Assembly: GCA_026992215.1 (NCBI GenBank)
Contig: JALXAI010000354.1
Span: 1-5,103, forward strand
DNA length: 5,103 nucleotides
Origin: Desulfobacterales bacterium
GTDB lineage: Bacteria; Desulfobacterota; Syntrophobacteria; B119-G9
Direction of reading: 5' to 3'
Part shown: positions 1 through 5,103 of the stretch, piece after piece
How positions within the stretch are numbered: the stretch's first letter is position 1
Layout of the letters: each line of letters begins with the position of its first letter
The notes under the pieces: generated by a model
Database searches by the model: none
Told to the model about the DNA's origin: nothing
What the model saw: only the letters and a program-made list of their open reading frames with translations
Made by a program: the position numbers and the translations under genes

Positions 1-2512
1 TCTTTTTTGATGCCTTGTTACTGATTTTTGAGGGAGAAACTTCTTTTCGTTCTCTTTCCAGATTATGGAGTATTTTCTCGGCACGTTGCAACACTTCTTC
101 GGGAAGTCCCGCCAGCCGGGCCACCTGAATCCCGTAACTTCTGTTTCCTCCTCCAGGAACCAGCTTTCTCAGGAAGATAATCTCGTTTTTCCACTCTTTA
201 ACCAGGACGTTCATATTTTTTACCCGGGAGCATCGTTCGCTGAGCTGGGTCATTTCGTGATAGTGGGTGGCAAAAAGGGTTTTAACACCCTTTCCGTCAA
301 GGTTATGGAGGTATTCGGCTACCGCCCATGCTATGCTGAGTCCGTCAAAGGTACTGGTACCTCTTCCGATTTCATCAAGTATTACCAGGCTTCTCGGCGT
401 GGCGTGACGCAAAATGTTGGCGGTTTCTTCCATTTCCACCATGAAAGTAGACCTGCCCCTGGCCAGGTCATCCGTTGCGCCAACCCTTGTAAATATGCGG
501 TCAACGATACCGATAGTGGCACTGGAACAGGGCACGAAACAGCCGATATGGGCAAGAAGAACGATGAGCGCGACCTGTCTTATGATGGTGGATTTTCCGG
601 CCATGTTGGGCCCTGTTATTATCAGGACCTGTTGATCGGTGGAATTGAGCTCCACATCGTTGGGAACGAAGGATTCTCCCGAGAGATATTTCTCGACCAC
701 GGGATGTCGACCGTCCCTGATTTTAATACGATCTTCCGTGGTAATTTCCGGTTTGCAGTAATCGTTTCTCACCGTAACCTCGGCGAACCCGGCGAGCACG
801 TCCAGGGTTGCAATGGCGCGTGCCACTTTCTTGATCCTTGCATCATGCCTGGCTACCTGGTTTTTGAGTTCTTCGAAGAGGTCTTGTTCCAGTTCGATCC
901 TTTTTTCCTCGGAATCAAATATTGCTGTCTCGTAGTTTTTGAGTTCTTCTGTAATGTACCTTTCGGCGTTCACCAGCGTTTGTTTCCGGACGTAATGATC
1001 AGGGACTAATGCGAGATTAGACCTGGAAACCTCTATGAAATACCCGAAAACCTTGTTATAGCGCACCTTTAAGTTTGTAATACCTGTTTTCTCCTTCTCT
1101 TTTGCCTCGTACTCTGCCAGCCAGCTTTTTGCGTCCCAGGCGATACTGCGTATTTTGTCGAGCTCTTCATTGTATCCTTCTCTTATCACTGCTCCGTCGT
1201 TGAATGACGTCGGAGGATCTTCAACCAGTGCCTTATCAAGAAGGGCGGTGATGTCTTCGAGAGGGTCGAGATCTTGCAATATCCTGTCCACAAGGGTGCT
1301 TTCAGGCAGGGACTCGGCAAGTTCCCTGACAGACGGCAGGTGGCGAAAGGAACCCCTGAGGGACGATAAGTCCCTGGGGGATGCGATTCCCATGGCAATT
1401 CGGCTGTTTAAACGCTCGATATCGTGTATCTGTTTCAGTTTATCCCGGAGCTGTACTCGAAGGAAGTCTTCGTTTACAAGGCCTTCAAGCATCGAGTACC
1501 TTTCTTCTATGAGCACCGTATCCTGAAGGGGAAACCTCAGCCAGTGCCTGAGGAGCCTTCCACCCATGGCTGTCATTGTTTTATCGATAATCTCGAGCAA
1601 TGTGCCTTTTGAGCTCTGAAAAGCAGGGGAATAAAATACTTCGAGGTTCTTGATGGTGACATCATCAAGGATCATGTAATCGTTTCGAAAATACGTAACA
1701 AGGTTGTTGAGGTGATCGTTGTTGTCCTGGTGATTGTCGGAAAGATAAGCCAGCACGGCTCCAGCCGCGCAGATGCCGCTTTCCATCTGCTCACAGCCAA
1801 ACCCGGCCAGGCTTCTTACCTTAAAGTGTTCCGTCAACCTTTCGTAGGAAGAATTGAAATCGAAGTACTCGTCTTCTATGTAGTTGACGTAGCAATTTGG
1901 TATGTTCTTGTTTTCTTTCTCAAACCACGGGGAAAGGGTCTCCGGTACCAGGAGTTCTCTAGGCGAAATCCTGGCAATTTCATCCATTAATTCTTCGCTG
2001 CTTGAAAGCTCGGTCACCTTGAACTCGGCTGTAGTGATATCGAGATATGAAAGCCCGAAGGAATTTTTTTTCTTGTTGCATGCGATGGCCGCAAGGTAAT
2101 TTGAATTTTTTGCCTCCAGATTTTCTTCACTGGTTACCAAACCCGGTGTCAGAACACGAACTACCTCTCTTTTTACAAGTCCCTTTGCTTTTTTCGGATC
2201 TTCCACCTGTTCGCATATGGCCACCTTGTGGCCTGCTTCAAGAAGCCTGGAAATATAGCTATCTGCCGCGTGATACGGTACACCACACATTGGTATGGGA
2301 TTCTCAGCCTGCTTGTCTCTGGAAGTAAGGGTGATCCCGAGAATTCTGGACGCAATCTCGGCGTCTTCAAAAAACATTTCGTAAAAATCCCCCATCCTGT
2401 AAAAGAGAAAGGTGTCATGGTACTTTTCTTTAAGCTCCAGATACTGCTGCATCATGGGGGTAAGAGAGTCGGTAATTTTATATGAAGGTTTTTCTTGACT
2501 TGTTCTGGCCAT
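1..2512 (-). CDS. mutS: DNA mismatch repair protein MutS (3' end beyond the window)
   Basis: MutS recognises mismatches and small loops in DNA and uses ATP to recruit MutL. I read 837 codons without a stop from the ATG at 2510-2512 to the window edge. The family is usually about 850-880 residues, so only the extreme C-terminus is missing. The N-terminal mismatch-binding domain starts with TPMMQQY and carries FYRMGDFYE, with the mismatch-wedging Phe-Tyr-Glu at residues 43-45 (Phe36/Glu38 in E. coli). The core and clamp follow, including KVFGYFIEVSR near the start of the second core half. The ATPase has Walker A GPNMAGKST at 634-642, a DDLARGRSTFMVEMEE signature, Walker B LVILDEIGRGTST with Asp713/Glu714, and the ATHYHE switch. 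The helix-turn-helix dimer region (VARLAGLPEEVLQRAEKIL) ends the visible part. The start agrees with the family, but no good Shine-Dalgarno precedes it. The gene sits downstream of a terminator, so it probably has its own promoter, which I could not place. No defect is visible. Confidence 0.98.
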   Translation of the reverse strand, partial: MARTSQEKPSYKITDSLTPMMQQYLELKEKYHDTFLFYRMGDFYEMFFEDAEIASRILGITLTSRDKQAENPIPMCGVPYHAADSYISRLLEAGHKVAICEQVEDPKKAKGLVKREVVRVLTPGLVTSEENLEAKNSNYLAAIACNKKKNSFGLSYLDITTAEFKVTELSSSEELMDEIARISPRELLVPETLSPWFEKENKNIPNCYVNYIEDEYFDFNSSYERLTEHFKVRSLAGFGCEQMESGICAAGAVLAYLSDNHQDNNDHLNNLVTYFRNDYMILDDVTIKNLEVFYSPAFQSSKGTLLEIIDKTMTAMGGRLLRHWLRFPLQDTVLIEERYSMLEGLVNEDFLRVQLRDKLKQIHDIERLNSRIAMGIASPRDLSSLRGSFRHLPSVRELAESLPESTLVDRILQDLDPLEDITALLDKALVEDPPTSFNDGAVIREGYNEELDKIRSIAWDAKSWLAEYEAKEKEKTGITNLKVRYNKVFGYFIEVSRSNLALVPDHYVRKQTLVNAERYITEELKNYETAIFDSEEKRIELEQDLFEELKNQVARHDARIKKVARAIATLDVLAGFAEVTVRNDYCKPEITTEDRIKIRDGRHPVVEKYLSGESFVPNDVELNSTDQQVLIITGPNMAGKSTIIRQVALIVLLAHIGCFVPCSSATIGIVDRIFTRVGATDDLARGRSTFMVEMEETANILRHATPRSLVILDEIGRGTSTFDGLSIAWAVAEYLHNLDGKGVKTLFATHYHEMTQLSERCSRVKNMNVLVKEWKNEIIFLRKLVPGGGNRSYGIQVARLAGLPEEVLQRAEKILHNLERERKEVSPSKISNKASKK

Positions 2513-2680
2513 GGTTTTGCCGATCTTAATAATATTGTGAACGCGGCAGCCGGGGGAAGGTGTATGCCTCCGGCAAGGATTTCAGGGAAACCACCGCCTG
2601 CCACTTCTCTTTCGTAAAAATATCCCGCTCTATCGCTTCCTCAGAGCATCAGGTAATGGAAGTTGAAAAGAGCGCGTTTC
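2513..2680. other. Intergenic segment upstream of mutS, GC-rich with a hairpin
   Basis: This gap must contain the mutS leader and probably its promoter. Its middle (about 2542-2602) is GC-rich while both edges are AT-rich. Bases 2549-2556 (GCCGGGGG) can pair with 2567-2574 (CCTCCGGC) around a 10-base loop. In plus-strand RNA this is eight pairs including one G-U; in the minus-strand mutS leader one pair becomes A-C. A TATTAT hexamer on the minus strand at 2529-2534 could be a -10 box, but no acceptable -35 lies at the right distance. No gene with a credible start codon was found here. Confidence 0.45.
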
Positions 2681-2716
2681 CAAAAAATCAAATACCACCA
2701 GGGTTAACTGGTGGTA
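2681..2716 (-). terminator. Intrinsic terminator of the metallophosphoesterase-HIT-lapA operon
   Basis: Bases 2693-2701 (TACCACCAG) and 2708-2716 (CTGGTGGTA) form a perfect 9-bp stem around a 6-base loop. Read on the minus strand, the stem is followed directly by the T-rich run TTTGATTTTTTG (2692-2681). This is the classic layout of a Rho-independent terminator. It lies about 50 bases past the lapA-family stop codon. On the plus strand no T-run follows, so it should act in one direction only. Confidence 0.82.
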
Positions 2717-2765
2717 GCTTGGAATGATAAAATGGCTGATATGATCGTCTTTAATCAAACTATTA

Positions 2766-3278
2766 CTATGTGTCCGTTGAACTTTCTTTGCTTTTTTCTT
2801 CAACATCGACAGTCCCTGATTCGCCGGCCGCTTCTTCAGCCTTACCGTCCGATGCTCCAGATTCTGCCGCAGCTTCATCGGCTTGTGATCCTTCTTTACT
2901 TTCCTTCTCCTGGGGCGGAGGAGTTACAATCACCTTATCCTCCTCTTTTCCCGTCTCTTTCTTTTCCTCTGCGGACTTGGGGAATCCCTGGTACGATTCC
3001 AGTTTTTCCCTGAGCGTTTCCTTTTCCTTTCTCTCCCTGGAAAGAGCCCTCTTTGCGTTCAGCCAGGGCTTGATCAAGAGGAGCAGGCCGATGAAAAGCC
3101 CTATTCCCATGCTTATGAGCAGGATTTCGTATACCTGGAGTGACCATTTTATCGGTGCTCTAACTTTAAAATCGAGAATAAAATCGTGTGATACTGTAAA
3201 TGTAGCCATGTTCTGGTAAATAAACAAGGCCAGGATACCGACTACCAGTAAAAAAACGATCAGTTTAAAGAGCCTCAT
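2766..3278 (-). CDS. LapA-domain (DUF1049) inner-membrane protein with acidic C-terminal tail
   Basis: The 170-residue protein matches the lipopolysaccharide assembly protein A domain: a short N-terminus, a membrane helix at about residues 4-22 followed by YQN, a polar loop with a FTVSHDFILDFK stretch, a second membrane helix at about 50-69, then a basic, helical segment at about 75-97. In E. coli, LapA works with LapB at the inner membrane to control LpxC turnover and so LPS synthesis; lapB is not in this window. E. coli LapA is about 100 residues. Here a hydrophilic tail of about 70 residues rich in Glu, Lys, Ala and Ser is added, with two similar 12-residue units at 133-144 and 147-158. 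The start follows a strong ribosome-binding site and overlaps the end of the HIT gene by 14 bases. It is the last gene of the operon. The domain call is firm; the exact role in this organism is inferred. Confidence 0.82.
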   Translation of the reverse strand: MRLFKLIVFLLVVGILALFIYQNMATFTVSHDFILDFKVRAPIKWSLQVYEILLISMGIGLFIGLLLLIKPWLNAKRALSRERKEKETLREKLESYQGFPKSAEEKKETGKEEDKVIVTPPPQEKESKEGSQADEAAAESGASDGKAEEAAGESGTVDVEEKSKESSTDT

Positions 3279-3765
3279 TAAATTCTCCCTCCTCGAAATA
3301 AGGTTTTAACTTGCGATACGTCTGTTTCAGATGCTCCGGTATTGTTCGAACTTCTCCCAGCACCGTTATAAAACTCGTATCACCATTCCAACGCGGGACG
3401 ATGTGATAATGAAGGTGATCTGCCATTCCGGCTCCTGCCACCTTGCCCAGGTTGATTCCCACGTTAAAACCGTCGGGATTCATAACCTTTTTTATTATTC
3501 TTATGCAGCTTCTTAGAAGCTTGCTGATTTCCAGGAGTTCGTCGTCGCTTAATCCCTCCAGGGAGGGCAGATGGCGCCAGGGAGCCACAAGGAGGTGGCC
3601 GTTATTGTAAGGGTACCTGTTCATTATTACCATGGCGTGTCTGCCCCTGAACAAGATCAACCTTTCACTGTCATCAGTGTCTGGCGGCGGAGGGCAAAAA
3701 ATACAGTAGTTTTCCCTTTCGCCCAGGATATATTCCATTCGCCACGGAGCCCACAAGTTCTTCAT
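3265..3765 (-). CDS. HIT-family nucleotide hydrolase/phosphorylase (Ap4A phosphorylase-like)
   Basis: HIT proteins cleave nucleotide phosphoanhydride or phosphoramidate bonds through a histidine triad. With the ATG at 3763-3765 the protein has 166 residues. The triad HLHYHIVPRW places its histidines at 117, 119 and 121. An N-terminal CIFC pair (Cys21, Cys24) resembles the zinc-binding CxxC of some HIT proteins. Other family marks are LWAPWRMEY at the start, NRYPYNNGHLLVAPWRH and GFNVGINLG before the triad. The overall pattern resembles, from memory, mycobacterial Rv2613c, an Ap4A phosphorylase, so a dinucleoside polyphosphate substrate is plausible but not proven. A TTG at 3772-3774 would give three more residues and a TTGA overlap with the upstream stop. 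I prefer the ATG because a GGA lies 9 bases before it. It is the middle gene of the operon, and its end overlaps the LapA-domain gene by 14 bases. Confidence 0.93.
   Translation of the reverse strand: MKNLWAPWRMEYILGERENYCIFCPPPPDTDDSERLILFRGRHAMVIMNRYPYNNGHLLVAPWRHLPSLEGLSDDELLEISKLLRSCIRIIKKVMNPDGFNVGINLGKVAGAGMADHLHYHIVPRWNGDTSFITVLGEVRTIPEHLKQTYRKLKPYFEEGEFNEAL
3285..3294 (-). promoter_or_regulatory. Strong Shine-Dalgarno of the LapA-domain gene
   Basis: On the minus strand GAGGAGGGAG lies 6 bases before the ATG at 3276-3278. It sits inside the 3' end of the HIT reading frame. It fixes the start and suggests that the membrane protein is translated efficiently in its own right and not only by coupling. 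Confidence 0.75.
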
Positions 3766-3770
3766 AAGCT

Positions 3771-4262
3771 TCAATCCGTCAGATACACAATTTCTGCCTT
3801 GACTTTCTTTTCACCACTTATGTGGATTAGCCCGATGCTTGGGGGATATTCGGGCTTGTTCCCCATGAAAGAGCCAGGATTAAAAACTAATTTCCCGTCG
3901 GGTAGTTGATTTACCAGAGGCCGGTGAGTATGCCCGTAAACGATAATATCCGCCCCTGGAAATTCGCTCACGATATTTTTTTCGATGGGATGGGGTATAC
4001 CAAACCCGTGCATAACGCCGATCTTTATATTCTTAATCCGGATCAGGATCGTGCTGTCGAGGACTTCTTTAAGAACAGGGCTGTCCATGTTTCCGGCAAC
4101 GGCGTAAAGAGGAAACTGTTGCAAATACGCATAAACCCCGTATGCCACGGTATCGCCTGCATGAATAACGGCATCTGCGTCCTGAAAATGCCTTTCTACA
4201 ACCCCGGCAAAGTCAGGTGTTACCTCTCTTAAATGGGTATCGGAAAGAACTCCAATTTTCAT
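3771..4262 (-). CDS. YfcE/MJ0936-type metallophosphoesterase
   Basis: This is a small calcineurin-like phosphoesterase of 163 residues, close to the usual family length. All metal-binding motifs are present in order: SDTH (Asp8, His10), GDT (Asp37), GNMD (Asn58), MHG (His85), GHTH (His111, His113), then NPGS at 128-131. YfcE and MJ0936 hydrolyse phosphodiesters in vitro with divalent metals; the physiological substrate is usually unknown, so no pathway is assigned. I chose the ATG at 4260-4262 because it yields the canonical MKIGVLSDTH start and has AGGA 9 bases upstream. An in-frame ATG at 4278-4280 would add six residues but lacks a ribosome-binding site. It is the first gene of the minus-strand operon, divergent from the yqeY-like gene. 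Its stop lies 5 bases before the HIT ATG. A cytoplasmic location is expected, since no signal peptide is seen. Confidence 0.93.
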   Translation of the reverse strand: MKIGVLSDTHLREVTPDFAGVVERHFQDADAVIHAGDTVAYGVYAYLQQFPLYAVAGNMDSPVLKEVLDSTILIRIKNIKIGVMHGFGIPHPIEKNIVSEFPGADIIVYGHTHRPLVNQLPDGKLVFNPGSFMGNKPEYPPSIGLIHISGEKKVKAEIVYLTD

Positions 4263-4271
4263 CCCGCGAAA

Positions 4272-4275
4272 TCCT
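4272..4275 (-). promoter_or_regulatory. Shine-Dalgarno deciding the metallophosphoesterase start
   Basis: On the minus strand AGGA lies 9 bases before the ATG at 4260-4262. The upstream ATG at 4278-4280 has no purine-rich stretch at a comparable distance. This favours the shorter protein. Confidence 0.5.
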
Positions 4276-4291
4276 GCCATCAGTCGTTGAT

Positions 4292-4348
4292 TAGATTCTT
4301 TTATAATAAACTCGAGACTATATCAACTGTCTTTCGAAAAAGAATCTA
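4292..4348. repeat. 11-bp perfect inverted repeat with 35-base spacer
   Basis: TAGATTCTTTT at 4292-4302 is the exact reverse complement of AAAAGAATCTA at 4338-4348. The spacer (4303-4337) contains the only plausible minus-strand promoter elements, a TTGATA (4321-4326) and a TATAAA (4300-4305, running into the left arm), separated by a rather short 15 bases. The two arms therefore flank or overlap the likely promoter of the phosphoesterase operon. It could be a two-site operator or, if transcribed, a long-loop hairpin. No T-run follows that would make it a typical terminator. Confidence 0.65.
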
Positions 4349-4400
4349 TTTTTGTGCATTTTCGGATGGCGAGTGGATTTCAACAATTCGCTCAAAGCTG

Positions 4401-4428
4401 TTGACTTACCCGTGAAAGGAATTAGAAT
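4401..4428 (+). promoter_or_regulatory. Sigma70-like promoter of the yqeY-mutS2 transcript
   Basis: TTGACT (4401-4406) and TAGAAT (4423-4428) each differ by one base from the sigma70 consensus and are 16 bases apart. Transcription would begin near 4435, leaving a leader of about 120 bases before the YqeY-domain start. It is the best promoter match seen in the gap. Confidence 0.6.
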
Positions 4429-4452
4429 TACAATTACTGCAAACAGGCTACA

Positions 4453-4513
4453 CCGGATCATACATGTCTGCATGTGCGAGTGCAAAAGGGCGCTATTTTC
4501 CGGCAGGATCCGG
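4453..4513 (+). repeat. Nested inverted repeats in the yqeY leader
   Basis: CCGGATC at 4453-4459 pairs with GATCCGG at 4507-4513. Just inside the left arm, ACATG (4462-4466) and CATGT (4471-4475) form a small stem with a TCTG tetraloop. The structure lies in the predicted leader, ending about 28 bases before the ribosome-binding site. I do not recognise a known riboswitch class, and chance pairing is possible. Confidence 0.35.
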
Positions 4514-4540
4514 ATATCTGAATCCTTAATCGATTGCGTG

Positions 4541-4548
4541 GAGAGGAG
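4541..4548 (+). promoter_or_regulatory. Shine-Dalgarno of the YqeY-domain gene
   Basis: GAGAGGAG lies 8 bases before the ATG at 4557-4559, a strong match at good spacing, and it settles the start. Confidence 0.75.
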
Positions 4549-4556
4549 TATCTTCG

Positions 4557-5009
4557 ATGGCGTTATTGGACCAGATTCACACGGACTTGAAAGAAGCAAT
4601 GAAAAGCAGGGACAGCTTGAAGCTGGGAGCTCTGAGAATGATTCTTACCGCCGTAAAAAATAAGGAAAAAGAAGTAAGGCGGGAGCTGGAAGAAAGGGAA
4701 GTCTTACAGATTATATCGAACCAGATAAAGCAGAGAAAAGATTCCATAGAGCAGTACAGGAAAGGCGGTAGAGAGGATCTTGCTCAAAAGGAGGAGCAGG
4801 AACTGAAGTTACTCCAGGAATACATGCCTCAACAGTTGAGCAGGGAAGAGCTTGAAGAGATGGTTAAGCAAACCATCGATGAGGTAGGGGCCAGTACCGT
4901 CAAGGATCTCGGGAAAGTAATGAAAGCCATCATGCCCAGGGTTGCAGGGCGAGCCGATGGCAAAGTTGTAAACCAGATGGTACGTACATATTTAACTTCC
5001 GGATCATGA
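4557..5009 (+). CDS. GatB/YqeY-domain protein
   Basis: The 150-residue protein is the typical full length of stand-alone YqeY proteins. It begins with the characteristic LLDQIHTDLKEAMKSRD and LKLGALRMILTAVKNKE segments. A highly charged helical stretch follows (about residues 35-85, including QRKDSIEQYRKGGREDL and EEQELKLLQEYMPQQLS). The C-terminal part (TVKDLGKVMKAIMPRVAGRADGK) matches the small helical domain shared with the tail of GatB, where it contacts tRNA in the amidotransferase. The role of free YqeY is not well established; a tRNA- or translation-related function is inferred from the shared domain. The start has a strong ribosome-binding site and the gene probably uses the promoter at 4401-4428. 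Its stop overlaps the mutS2 start as ATGA, so the two are likely translationally coupled. Confidence 0.93.
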   Translation: MALLDQIHTDLKEAMKSRDSLKLGALRMILTAVKNKEKEVRRELEEREVLQIISNQIKQRKDSIEQYRKGGREDLAQKEEQELKLLQEYMPQQLSREELEEMVKQTIDEVGASTVKDLGKVMKAIMPRVAGRADGKVVNQMVRTYLTSGS

Positions 5010-5103
5010 ATCTCCACTCGTTTCGGTGCCTCGAATACACCACGATACTGGAACTGGTGGCTGAACTTGCGTCATCCCCCCTTGGGCGTGAAGAATGCCT
5101 GAA
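5006..5103 (+). CDS. mutS2: Endonuclease MutS2, N-terminal fragment cut by the window edge
   Basis: Only the first 32 codons are visible. They read MNLHSFRCLEYTTILELVAE and then LASSPLGREECL, which matches the MutS2 N-terminus, where an LE(Y/F)xxIL motif is followed by A-S-PLG. MutS2 proteins are usually about 780 residues and combine a MutS-like ATPase with a C-terminal Smr nuclease domain; none of that can be checked here. MutS2 lacks the mismatch-binding domain. It has been linked to suppression of recombination and, in Bacillus subtilis, to rescue of collided ribosomes. The ATG at 5006-5008 overlaps the upstream TGA by 4 bases, and only a weak GGA precedes it, which suggests coupling to the YqeY-domain gene. 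Confidence 0.85.
   Translation, partial: MNLHSFRCLEYTTILELVAELASSPLGREECL

Larger units (their letters stand above)
4263..4556. other. Divergent intergenic control region
   Basis: These 294 bases separate the minus-strand phosphoesterase operon from the plus-strand yqeY-mutS2 pair. They hold an 11-bp inverted repeat (4292-4348) on the operon side, a sigma70-like promoter at 4401-4428 for the plus-strand genes, and a leader of roughly 120 bases with nested inverted repeats (4453-4513). I see no convincing gene here. In particular there is no rpsU, which often precedes yqeY genes. Confidence 0.7.

Noticed and set aside
65..1009. A 314-codon open frame on the plus strand
   Set aside because: It is antisense to mutS, whose minus-strand frame shows every conserved ATPase motif across the same bases. 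The plus-strand product has no recognisable domain.
2529..2580. A mutS promoter with TATTAT as -10
   Set aside because: The sequence at the expected -35 distance is C-rich with no resemblance to TTGACA, so the call would rest on one AT-rich hexamer.
2526..2648. A small gene upstream of mutS on the minus strand
   Set aside because: There is no ATG and no ribosome-binding site, and a TGA closes the frame immediately upstream. It is kept as a possible remnant in the findings but not called as a gene.
2770..3219. A 149-codon Ser-rich open frame on the plus strand
   Set aside because: It is the antisense of the LapA-domain gene. Its low-complexity Ser/Pro composition is a by-product of the Glu/Lys/Ala-rich tail codons on the other strand.
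4300..4326. A minus-strand promoter, TTGATA with TATAAA
   Set aside because: The spacer is only 15 bases and the region is AT-rich, so it is mentioned with the inverted repeat but not listed as a promoter.
4352..4663. A 103-codon plus-strand frame crossing the divergent gap into the YqeY-domain gene
   Set aside because: It overlaps the promoter, the leader and the well-supported YqeY-domain start in another frame, has no ribosome-binding site and no family features.
1..5103. CRISPR array, tRNA/rRNA genes, insertion sequences, toxin-antitoxin or defence genes
   Set aside because: I looked for regular repeats, cloverleaf structures, terminal inverted repeats with transposase-like frames and small paired genes, and found none. 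Nearly all bases belong to housekeeping genes.

Overview
The window reads as ordinary chromosomal housekeeping DNA from a Gram-negative bacterium. It is densely packed, with overlapping genes, no mobile element and no RNA gene that I can recognise. A LapA-type inner-membrane protein points to an outer-membrane-bearing organism. My best guess, from general memory of gene neighbourhoods, is a Desulfobacterota (deltaproteobacterial) genome; the sequence alone does not prove this.

Layout: (1) 1-2512, minus strand: mutS, open to the left window edge, with 837 uninterrupted codons and all MutS ATPase motifs intact. (2) 2513-2765: a gap holding the terminator of the next operon (2681-2716) and a GC-rich segment of unknown role just upstream of mutS. 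(3) 2766-4262, minus strand: a three-gene operon in the order metallophosphoesterase (YfcE/MJ0936 type), HIT hydrolase, LapA-domain membrane protein. Its genes overlap or nearly abut, and it ends at a clear intrinsic terminator. (4) 4263-4556: a divergent control region with a long inverted repeat on the operon side and a good sigma70-like promoter on the plus side. (5) 4557-5103, plus strand: a GatB/YqeY-domain gene followed, with a 4-base ATGA overlap, by the first 32 codons of mutS2.

Functionally the window joins DNA mismatch repair (MutS), nucleotide or phosphoester housekeeping (HIT and metallophosphoesterase), an envelope protein (LapA), and a YqeY-MutS2 pair linked to tRNA-related and ribosome or recombination functions. 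I found no convincing new multi-gene system. The items most worth a second look are the 11-bp inverted repeat in the divergent region, the coupled yqeY-mutS2 pair, and the structured segment in front of mutS.
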